Both the position numbers and the translations under genes were made by a program. This document shows positions 6,627-13,470 of a DNA stretch of 64,000 bases, piece by piece (the stretch's first letter is position 1; every line of letters begins with the position of its first letter). Source of the DNA: Caulobacter radicis (lineage in GTDB: Bacteria > Pseudomonadota > Alphaproteobacteria > Caulobacterales > Caulobacteraceae); NCBI RefSeq assembly GCF_003094615.1, contig NZ_QDKO01000009.1:682001-746000 (forward strand), written 5' to 3'. A model generated the notes under the pieces. That model worked only from the letters and a program-made list of their open reading frames with translations, ran no database searches and was not told where the DNA came from.

Positions 6627-9473
6627 ATGCGACGCCTTCATAACTCACATCGTTTCATGTTCGGCGCTTCGGTCTTGGCGCTGTGCGCCGTGGCTCCGTT
6701 GACAGCGCTGGCGCAGACCGCGCCGACGGCCGAAGAGACCCAGGTCGAAGAGGTCGTGGTCACCGGCCAGCGAGCCCAGATCCAGTCCGCGCAGAAGATC
6801 AAGCAGAACGCCGAAGTGATCGTCGACTCGATTACCGCGGTCGACATCGGCGCCCTGCCGGACCGCTCGGTCTCCGAAGCCCTGCAGCGCATCTCGGGCA
6901 TCACCCTGCAACGCACCAACGAAGCGCGCGACCCGGCCCGGATGGCCGCGGAAGGCGGCGGCGTGGCCATTCGCGGCCTGTCGTGGGTGCGTTCTGAAAC
7001 CAACGGCCGTGACATCTTCTCGGCCAAGAACGGCCGCGGCCTGAGCTTCGAGGACGTGTCGGCCGACCTGCTGGCCGGCGTCGACGTCTACAAGAACCCG
7101 TCGTCGGACATGATCGAAGGCGGCATCGGCGGCACGGTCAACCTGCGCACCCGCCTGCCGTTCGACCAGAAGGGCCGCCTGCTGGCCTTCTCGGGCGACT
7201 ACAACTACGGCGAGCTGCAAAAGAAGGGCTACTATTCGGGCAACGTGATCGCCAGCGACCGCTGGGACACCAAGCTCGGCGAGTTCGGCGCCCTGATCGC
7301 CTACAGCTACGGCAGCGTCGGCAACCGCACCAACAGCATCTCGGTCGACCGCTACGACCCGATGACCGTGAACGGCAAGACCGTCTATGTGCCCAAGGCC
7401 ATGGGCTGGCGTTCGGTCGACTGGGAACAGAAGCGCCAGTCGCTGGCCTTCGCCGCCCAATGGCGCCCGAACGACAAGTTCGAGTTCTCGCTGCAGGCCA
7501 TGGGCTCCAAGGCCGACCCGAAGGACATCGAGCGCGCGGTTCTCGTGGAAAACACGATGAACCAGACCAACGCCAACGGCTACACCTACAACTCGGCCGG
7601 CGTGTTCACCGGCGGCACCGTCTATGACGCCCAATACACCGCCGACACCCGCGCCGGCGAAGGCCACAAGAAGACGGGCGACATCGCCCTGAACGGCAAG
7701 TGGTTCGTCAACGACGCCTGGACGATCTCGGGCGACCTGCAATACGTGAAGTCGACCTCGAAGACCTCGAGCCTGACCGTCTTCACCCAGCTGCAGGACG
7801 TGGCCGGCGTCGACGGCGACCTGCCGGACGTCAACTGGAACCTGGGCACCAGCGTGCCGACGGTCACCACGCTCGGCGGCAACAACACCTACGTCAAGGA
7901 CCAGTATTACTGGGGCGCGGCGATGGACCACATCGACGAGGGCGAGGCCTCCGAAAAGGCCGCCCGCCTCGACGTGACCTACGATTTCCCGGAAGACGGC
8001 TGGCTGAAGAGCTTCCGCTTCGGCGTCCGCGCCACCGACAAGGACTTCGAGACCCGCGAGTCCGGCTGGAACTGGAGCCTGCTGAGCGCCCAATACTGGG
8101 GCGGCGGCACGCCGGTCTACCTGAACGAAAGCAAGACGGCGAACCTGACCGAGCTCTACACCTTCAAGAACTTCTTCGGCGGCGACGTGCGCGTCCCCGG
8201 CGTGGCCTGGTTCCCGGTGGCCGGCGTCGTGACCAACGGTTCGCAGAACGCCTACGACCTGCTGAAGCACACCGAGACCGCCGGCTGGGGCTGGTCGCCC
8301 GTGACCTCGTTCCTGGACGCCAACGACAACACCCAGAACGAGAAGACCTACGCCGGCTACGGCCTGCTGCGCTTCGGTTCGGACAACCTGTTCGGCAACA
8401 TGCCGCTGGACGGCAACATCGGCGTCCGCGTGGTCAAGACCGAGGCCTCGGCCGACGGCGGCAGCATCGTGCCCTCGTCGCCGACCTGCGATGAGCTCAC
8501 CAACGCCACCTGCGCGGCCGCCAAGGCCTTCGCCGCCGGCGGCACGATCGTCACCGGCAGCACCAAGTCCGACTACACCGACGTCCTGCCGAGCCTGAAC
8601 CTGCGCCTGCACGTCACGCCGCAGCTGCAGGTCCGCTTCGCCGCGTCGAAGGCCATCGTCCGTCCGACCCTGTCGCAGCTGCAGCCCTACACGGCGCTGG
8701 GCTTCGACTTCACCACCTCGGGCACGACCACGGTCTACAACGGCGCCACCGGCACCGGCGGCAACCCGAACCTGCGCCCGATCAAGTCGGACCAGTTCGA
8801 CCTCAGCGCCGAATGGTACTTCGCCCCCACGGGCAGCCTGACGTTCGCGGTCTTCCGCAAGAACATCAAGGACTACATCTTCACCGATACGGGCACCGAG
8901 CGTTACACCTCGAACGGCCAGACCTTCGACTTCGAGGTCATGCGCTACTACAACGGTGACAAGGGCACGGTTCAGGGCTTCGAGATCGGCTACCAGCAGT
9001 TCTACGACTTCCTGCCGGGCGCGCTGTCGGGCCTGGGCGTGCAGGCCAACTACACGTTCATCGACAACGAGGGCGGCCGCAACACCGCCGCCGACGTCGA
9101 CGACGGCAACCAGACGGGGGCCGCCAACAACGCCGCCCTGCCGCTCGAAGGCATGTCGTCGCGCAGCTACAACGTGGCTGTGATGTACGAGAAGTACGGC
9201 ATCTCGGCCCGCCTGGCCTACAACTGGCGCCAGCGCTACCTGCTGACCAGCTCGGCGGCCAACGTCAACGCCCCGGTCTGGTCGCGTGACTACGGCCAGC
9301 TGGACGGCTCGATCTTCTACAGCATCAACAAGCAGTACAAGATCGGCGTGCAGGCGACCAACATCCTCAAGGAGCGCACCGTGCTCGAGGTCGGCAACCC
9401 CGACCGCGTCGCCCCCTACAACTGGGTGGAGACCGACCGTCGCGTCGCCGTGGCGTTGCGCGCCAGCTTCTAA
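6627..9473 (+). CDS. TonB-dependent receptor, probable oligosaccharide transporter
   Basis: 948 residues; ATG with GGGGGAAGGAA 6 bases upstream. Signal peptide with cleavage after ALA (about residue 29), TonB-box-like EEVVVTGQ near residue 42, plug domain (about 55-190, DRSVSEALQRISGITLQR, VAIRGL), then a 22-strand barrel ending in the terminal aromatic ...ALRASF. This is the large Caulobacter-type class whose members often sit beside tryptophan-halogenase-like genes and are induced by plant sugars. It would import a ligand across the outer membrane using TonB energy. The setting, between a galactose operon and GH35/GH31 genes, suggests xyloglucan oligosaccharides or galactosides. A terminator hairpin follows 23 bp after the stop. 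Confidence 0.88.
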   Translation: MRRLHNSHRFMFGASVLALCAVAPLTALAQTAPTAEETQVEEVVVTGQRAQIQSAQKIKQNAEVIVDSITAVDIGALPDRSVSEALQRISGITLQRTNEARDPARMAAEGGGVAIRGLSWVRSETNGRDIFSAKNGRGLSFEDVSADLLAGVDVYKNPSSDMIEGGIGGTVNLRTRLPFDQKGRLLAFSGDYNYGELQKKGYYSGNVIASDRWDTKLGEFGALIAYSYGSVGNRTNSISVDRYDPMTVNGKTVYVPKAMGWRSVDWEQKRQSLAFAAQWRPNDKFEFSLQAMGSKADPKDIERAVLVENTMNQTNANGYTYNSAGVFTGGTVYDAQYTADTRAGEGHKKTGDIALNGKWFVNDAWTISGDLQYVKSTSKTSSLTVFTQLQDVAGVDGDLPDVNWNLGTSVPTVTTLGGNNTYVKDQYYWGAAMDHIDEGEASEKAARLDVTYDFPEDGWLKSFRFGVRATDKDFETRESGWNWSLLSAQYWGGGTPVYLNESKTANLTELYTFKNFFGGDVRVPGVAWFPVAGVVTNGSQNAYDLLKHTETAGWGWSPVTSFLDANDNTQNEKTYAGYGLLRFGSDNLFGNMPLDGNIGVRVVKTEASADGGSIVPSSPTCDELTNATCAAAKAFAAGGTIVTGSTKSDYTDVLPSLNLRLHVTPQLQVRFAASKAIVRPTLSQLQPYTALGFDFTTSGTTTVYNGATGTGGNPNLRPIKSDQFDLSAEWYFAPTGSLTFAVFRKNIKDYIFTDTGTERYTSNGQTFDFEVMRYYNGDKGTVQGFEIGYQQFYDFLPGALSGLGVQANYTFIDNEGGRNTAADVDDGNQTGAANNAALPLEGMSSRSYNVAVMYEKYGISARLAYNWRQRYLLTSSAANVNAPVWSRDYGQLDGSIFYSINKQYKIGVQATNILKERTVLEVGNPDRVAPYNWVETDRRVAVALRASF

Positions 9474-9496
9474 GCTGATCTGACTTAGGAACGAGG

Positions 9497-9554
9497 GCCC
9501 TCCGACGATCCGGACCACATGCTGGTCGGGGCCGTCGGAGGGCTTTCGTGTTTT
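9497..9554 (+). terminator. Terminator/attenuator hairpin between receptor and halogenase
   Basis: An 11-bp perfect stem, GCCCTCCGACG (9497-9507) with CGTCGGAGGGC (9533-9543), encloses an inner GACCA/TGGTC stem and is followed by TTTCGTGTTTT. It should stop most transcripts after the receptor and let only some run on into the halogenase 40 bp later. Confidence 0.75.
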
Positions 9555-9592
9555 CGGGGCGGCCTTCGAACGGGCCCCAGGGGAGAGACGTG

Positions 9593-11104
9593 GTGGACCA
9601 GCGCATTCGCAAGGTCGTGGTCGTGGGCGGCGGCACCGCCGGCTGGATGGCGGCGGCGGCGTTCAGCCGGCTGCTGGTCGGCGACGCGGTGTCGGTCGAG
9701 GTCGTCGAGTCCGAGGCGATCGGCACGGTCGGCGTCGGCGAGGCCACCATCCCGACCATCCGCAACTTCAACCAGACACTGGGGCTGGACGAGGTCGAGT
9801 TCATCCGCGCCACCCAGGCCAGCTTCAAGCTGGGCATCGATTTTCGCGACTGGGGCCGCGTGGGCCATCGCTACTTCCACGGCTTCGGCGATTTCGGCGC
9901 CGACCACGAGGCCGTCCAGGCCCACCAGCTGTGGCGCCGGCTGAAGGCCCTGGGCGATCCCAGCGGCCTGGAGGACTGGTCGCTGCCGACGGCGGCGGCG
10001 GCGCTGAACCGCTTCATCCCGCCCAGCCCCGATCCGCGCTCGCCGCTGCACGATTACGCCTACGCCTACCATTTCGACGCCGGGCTCTACGCGGCCTTCC
10101 TGCGTCGTTTCGCCGAGGCGCGGGGCGTCACGCGCACCGAGGGCAGGATCGTCGACGTCGCCCTGCGCGGCGAGGACGGCTTTGTCGAGGCCGTGGTGCT
10201 GGAGGACGGCCGCCGCGTCGAGGGCGATCTCTTCGTCGACTGCTCGGGCTTCCGCGCCCTGCTGATCGAAGGCGCGCTGAAGGCCGGTTTCGAGGACTGG
10301 TCGCGCTGGCTGCCCTGCGACCGCGCGCTCGCCGTGCCCTGCAAGCTGGGCGGCGACGGCCTGACGCCCTACACCCGCTCGACCGCCCGCGAGGCCGGCT
10401 GGCAGTGGCGTATCCCGCTGCAGCACCGCATCGGCAACGGCTACGTCTATTCCAGCGCCTTCGTCGACGACGAGCGCGCGTCCCGCACCCTGATGGAGAA
10501 CCTGGACGGCCAGGCGCTGGACGATCCTCGGCCCCTGCGCTTCCTGGCCGGTCGCCGCAGGAAGTTCTGGGACCGCAACGTCGTGGCCGTCGGCCTGTCG
10601 GGCGGCTTCCTGGAGCCGCTGGAGTCGACCTCGATCAGCCTGATCCAGAACGGCGTCGCGCGCCTGCTGGAGTTCTTCCCCGACCGCCGCTGCGACCCGC
10701 TGCTGGCCGACGAGTTCAACCGCGTCTCGGCCCAGGAGTACGAGCGCATCCGCGACTTCATCATCCTGCACTACTGCATCAACCAGCGCGACGAGCCGAT
10801 GTGGCGGCAGGTGCGCGAGGTCGAGCTGCCCGACAGCCTGCAGGCCAAGATCGCGCTCTACAAGGCGCGCGGCCACGTGGCGATCCACGAGGGCGACGGC
10901 TTTGCCCGGCCCAGCTGGATCGCCATCTACAACGGCCTGGGCGTCGTGCCCGAGGCTTACGATCCGCTGGCCGACCGGATCCCCGAGGCGGAGCTGCGCA
11001 AGCTGATGGAGCATCGCCGGGCGCTGATCCGTCACACGGCCCAGTCGATGCCCACGCAGGACGCCTTCATCGCCCGCCACTGCGCGGCGCCGCCGTTGAG
11101 CTGA
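9593..11104 (+). CDS. Flavin-dependent (tryptophan) halogenase family protein
   Basis: 503 residues from the GTG at 9593, 7 bases after GGGGAG; GTG 9590 is an alternative. N-terminal FAD motif GGGTAGWMAAAAF, the conserved Lys in QASFKLGIDF that corresponds to the PrnA catalytic Lys, and the halogenase signature WQWRIP all appear intact, as does the later FLEPLESTSISLIQ. The family uses FADH2, oxygen and halide to halogenate aromatic substrates. In Caulobacterales such genes are regularly found beside sugar TonB receptors, where their substrate is unknown. No flavin reductase is adjacent. The enzyme family is clear; tryptophan as the true substrate is not supported. Confidence 0.85.
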   Translation: MDQRIRKVVVVGGGTAGWMAAAAFSRLLVGDAVSVEVVESEAIGTVGVGEATIPTIRNFNQTLGLDEVEFIRATQASFKLGIDFRDWGRVGHRYFHGFGDFGADHEAVQAHQLWRRLKALGDPSGLEDWSLPTAAAALNRFIPPSPDPRSPLHDYAYAYHFDAGLYAAFLRRFAEARGVTRTEGRIVDVALRGEDGFVEAVVLEDGRRVEGDLFVDCSGFRALLIEGALKAGFEDWSRWLPCDRALAVPCKLGGDGLTPYTRSTAREAGWQWRIPLQHRIGNGYVYSSAFVDDERASRTLMENLDGQALDDPRPLRFLAGRRRKFWDRNVVAVGLSGGFLEPLESTSISLIQNGVARLLEFFPDRRCDPLLADEFNRVSAQEYERIRDFIILHYCINQRDEPMWRQVREVELPDSLQAKIALYKARGHVAIHEGDGFARPSWIAIYNGLGVVPEAYDPLADRIPEAELRKLMEHRRALIRHTAQSMPTQDAFIARHCAAPPLS

Positions 11105-11207
11105 ACCGGGAGGGGAGGGGGCGGTCGCCCGCCGACGCCATGCCCGCGCCGGCCGTCTTGGCGGTCGGCGTTACCCGCTCTGAACGATGGTCACGCAAAA
11201 AATGGGC

Positions 11208-11221
11208 TGACAACGCTATCA
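11208..11221. promoter_or_regulatory. LacI-type operator copy TGACAACGCTATCA
   Basis: Matches 12 of 14 bases of the perfect palindrome at 6482-6495. It lies just upstream of a possible -35/-10 pair (TTGCGC at 11228, TTATAC at 11248) that would drive the candidate small RNA ending at 11408. Confidence 0.5.
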
Positions 11222-11259
11222 AATCCCTTGCGCATTCATTTGTATGATTATACATATCT

Positions 11260-11408
11260 GATCGTGGCGCCGGGGTCGCGAGAGCGACTGTCCGGCCGTG
11301 TGATCTTCTCGCGAAGTTCGCCAGCGCGCCGCGCGAACCACCTCCCCGGTCTCGCGCGAGTCTTTTCAACCGCGCATCGCCTCCTGCGGGCGATGCGCGG
11401 ATTTTTTT
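11260..11408 (+). ncRNA. Candidate small RNA of about 150 nt
   Basis: Inferred transcript between a plausible promoter (TTGCGC, 14-base spacer, TTATAC) and a very strong terminator. No convincing coding frame with a ribosome site lies inside. It carries unpaired-looking C-rich stretches, ACCACCTCCCC (11339-11349) and GCCTCCTGC at the terminator loop, which resemble the anti-Shine-Dalgarno loops of alphaproteobacterial small RNAs. The 5' end is a guess. The alternative is that the region is simply the long 3' untranslated end of the halogenase message. Confidence 0.35.
11370..11408 (+). terminator. Strong Rho-independent terminator
   Basis: Perfect 12-bp stem CCGCGCATCGCC (11370-11381) with GGCGATGCGCGG (11389-11400), a 7-base loop, then A and seven T. 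It lies 266 bp after the halogenase stop and about 270 bp before the GH35 gene, so it separates the receptor/halogenase unit from the hydrolase unit or ends a separate short transcript. Confidence 0.88.
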
Positions 11409-11517
11409 GCCTTTTCCATAATTGTTACAAAGATTTGCCGGTCCCCGGCGGTCTAGGTCGCGCCGTGAAAACCGGTTGCAATCGCGGCCGCCTCGGCTAA
11501 TTGTCCTATTTATAAGA

Positions 11518-11534
11518 ATGGTAGCGGTAACGAG
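11518..11534. promoter_or_regulatory. LacI/GntR-type operator upstream of GH35 genes
   Basis: ATGGTAGCGGTAACGAG; read on the other strand its core is CGTTACCGCTACCAT, close to the E. coli gluconate repressor consensus ATGTTACCgnTAACA. It matches 12 of 15 positions of the site at 46659-46673 upstream of the GH3/GH97 pair, giving CGnTACCGnTAnCAT. It lies 163 bp upstream of the GH35 start and directly upstream of the leader ORF. Confidence 0.55.
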
Positions 11535-11588
11535 TTGGCGGGGCTGAAGTCTCTCGCGCGACCGCAGGATCGGGAGGAGGCGAGCGGC

Positions 11589-11684
11589 ATGTCGATGCCA
11601 TATGACAGCGCTTACTTTCCGCCGCGGGCGATCGATGCAGGCATAGGTTCCGACCGGTTCGCCAGCATGGAGGTTCTCGCGTGA
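11589..11684 (+). CDS. 31-codon leader ORF coupled to the GH35 gene
   Basis: Small ORF starting ATGTCGATGCC and encoding 31 residues ([18 protein letters not shown] at the start, ending SMEVLA). A textbook ribosome site, GGGAGGAGG, sits about 8 bases before the ATG. Its TGA at 11682-11684 overlaps the GTG start of the GH35 gene in a GTGA junction, the same arrangement this genome uses for coupled genes. It has no membrane segment or recognised motif. It may be a real small protein, or a leader peptide that sets translation of the GH35 enzyme. The arrangement is seen directly; function is unknown. Confidence 0.45.
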   Translation: MSMPYDSAYFPPRAIDAGIGSDRFASMEVLA

Positions 11685-13327
11685 CGTCTCATTGGAAGCT
11701 TGGCCGGAAGCATGGCTTCGCGGCCCTGGGCGCGATCCTCAGCCTGGCCGTCGCCGCGCCGTCCTTCGCGCAAGGCCAGTTGCCCAAGCTGGTGACCAAG
11801 GACGGCAAGCACGCCCTGCTGGTCGACGGCAAGCCGTTCCTGATGCTGGGCGTCCAGGCCAACAACGCCGCCAACTATCCCTCGCAGATGCCCAAGGTGT
11901 GGCCGGCCGTGAAGGCCCTGCACGCCAACACCCTGGAGATCCCGATCGCCTGGGAGCAGATCGAGCCGGTCGAGGGCAAGTTCGACTTCTCCTATCTCGA
12001 CCTGCTGCTCAAGCAGGCGCGCGAGAAAGACACCAAGCTGGTCATCCTGTGGTTCGCCACCTGGAAGAACAACGGCCCGCAATACGCTCCGGAATGGGTC
12101 AAGCTCGACAACAAGCGCTTCCCGCGCCTGATCAACGGCAAGGGCGAGGTCAAGAACTCGCTGTCGCCGCACTTCCGCGCGACGCTGGAGGCCGACAAGA
12201 AGGCCTTCGTCGAGCTGATGCGCTTCATCAAGGCCAACGATCCCGACCACACCGTGATCATGGTCCAGCCCGAGAACGAGGTCGGGGCCTACAGCGCCAT
12301 CCGCGACTTCTCGCCGACCGCCCAGAAGATCTTCGACGGCCCGGTTCCCAAGGACCTGGTCAAGGCCCTGAACAAGAAGCCGGGGACCTGGAAAGAGGTG
12401 TTCGGCAAGGACGCCGACGAGTTCTTCTACGCCTGGTCGATCGGCCGCTACGTCGACGAGATCGCCGCCGCCGGCAAGCAGGTGCTGCCGCTGCCGATGT
12501 ACGTCAACGCCGCCCTGCGCGACCCCTTCCACGACCAGGACCCGTTCACCTATTCGTCGGGCGGCCCGACCTGGAACGTGCTCGACGTCTGGAAGGCCGC
12601 CGCGCCGTCGATCGACGCCCTGGCCCCCGACATCTACATGCGCGAGAGCGAGAAGGTCCGTAAGACGCTGGAGCAGTACGGCCGGCCCGACAACGCCCTG
12701 TTCGTGCCCGAGATCGGCAGCGACAAGGCCTATGCCCGCTACATCTACGACGTGCTGGGTCACCAGGGCATCGGCTTCGCGCCGTTCGGCCTCGATTTCA
12801 CCGGCTATTCCAACTACCCGCTGGGCGCCAAGACGGTCGACGCCAAGACGCTGGAGAACTTCGCCGTCCACTACCGCCTGCTGTCGCCGATGGCCCGCGA
12901 GTGGGCCCGCCTGTCCTACGAGGGCAAGGTCTGGGGCGTGGGCGAGCAGGAGGGCGGCAAGCCCGAGACCATCGACCTGGGTGGCCGCTGGAACGTGCGC
13001 GTCACCTACGGCGAATGGCAGTTCGGCTCGATCGAGGCCCCGTGGATGGCCAAGGCCGAGAAGCAGCCCGACCGCGAGATCCCCGACGCCGGCGCCCTGA
13101 TCGCCCAGTTGTCGCCCAACGAGTTCCTGATCACCGGCTATCGCGCCCGGCTGACCTTCGGCTCGGCCAAGAACGAGCGGTTCATGGTCTCGCGGGTCGA
13201 GGAAGGCCACTTCGATGAGAAGGGCCAGTGGGTGTTCGACCGCGTGTGGAACGGCGACCAGGTCGACTACGGCCTGAACCTGACCACCTTGCCCCAGATC
13301 CTGAAGGTGAAGCTGGCGACCTACTAG
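11681..13327 (+). CDS. GH35 beta-galactosidase (Bgl35A-like, DUF5597 tail)
   Basis: 548 residues from a GTG with GGAGG 7 bases upstream. Signal peptide ends about AAPSFAQG. The TIM-barrel part starts [18 protein letters not shown] and carries the acid/base Glu in VQPENEVG (E200) and a nucleophile Glu in FVPEIGSD (E344), as in GH35. The C-terminal 150 residues resemble the DUF5597 tail of the Cellvibrio Bgl35A type, which removes galactose from xyloglucan side chains. It would act in the periplasm on imported oligosaccharides. The next gene is a PA14-containing GH31, which is the same pairing as in known xyloglucan loci. Substrate is inferred from this pairing. Confidence 0.85.
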   Translation: MTSHWKLGRKHGFAALGAILSLAVAAPSFAQGQLPKLVTKDGKHALLVDGKPFLMLGVQANNAANYPSQMPKVWPAVKALHANTLEIPIAWEQIEPVEGKFDFSYLDLLLKQAREKDTKLVILWFATWKNNGPQYAPEWVKLDNKRFPRLINGKGEVKNSLSPHFRATLEADKKAFVELMRFIKANDPDHTVIMVQPENEVGAYSAIRDFSPTAQKIFDGPVPKDLVKALNKKPGTWKEVFGKDADEFFYAWSIGRYVDEIAAAGKQVLPLPMYVNAALRDPFHDQDPFTYSSGGPTWNVLDVWKAAAPSIDALAPDIYMRESEKVRKTLEQYGRPDNALFVPEIGSDKAYARYIYDVLGHQGIGFAPFGLDFTGYSNYPLGAKTVDAKTLENFAVHYRLLSPMAREWARLSYEGKVWGVGEQEGGKPETIDLGGRWNVRVTYGEWQFGSIEAPWMAKAEKQPDREIPDAGALIAQLSPNEFLITGYRARLTFGSAKNERFMVSRVEEGHFDEKGQWVFDRVWNGDQVDYGLNLTTLPQILKVKLATY

Positions 13328-13338
13328 GCCGGTGCGTG

Positions 13339-13428
13339 ATCCTCGTTCTTCGACGAGCTCAGAATGAGGATCATTGCCGGCCCCGAGCCTACCCAAACCC
13401 TCATCCTGAGCTCGTCGAAGGACGAGGG
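13339..13428. repeat. Inverted pair of REP-like elements, copy 1
   Basis: Two copies of a palindromic unit in opposite orientation: 13339-13371 (centre TTCGACGAGCTCAGAATGAG) and 13398-13428 (centre CATCCTGAGCTCGTCGAAGG). The same unit occurs in pairs at 16307-16400 and 44506-44599. It sits between the GH35 stop and GH31 start. Confidence 0.85.
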
Positions 13429-13470
13429 TTTCGCCCCAACAAAAGAACGAGAACAGGGAAGAACGAAGAC

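Larger units (their letters stand above)
11105..11680. other. Long intergenic region between halogenase and GH35 gene
   Basis: 576 bases. It contains a LacI-type operator (11208-11221), an AT-rich stretch with a near-palindrome TGTATGATTATACA (11241-11254) that could overlap a promoter, a candidate small RNA ending at a strong terminator (11370-11408), a second operator of a different type (11518-11534), and a 31-codon ORF with its own ribosome site (from 11589) that overlaps the GH35 start. These parts are listed separately. Confidence 0.6.

Noticed and set aside
6645-9518. A 957-codon frame antisense to the TonB receptor
   Set aside because: High GC removes stops in this frame. The translation is low-complexity Val/Gly/Ala/Arg without motifs, and the receptor frame is certain.
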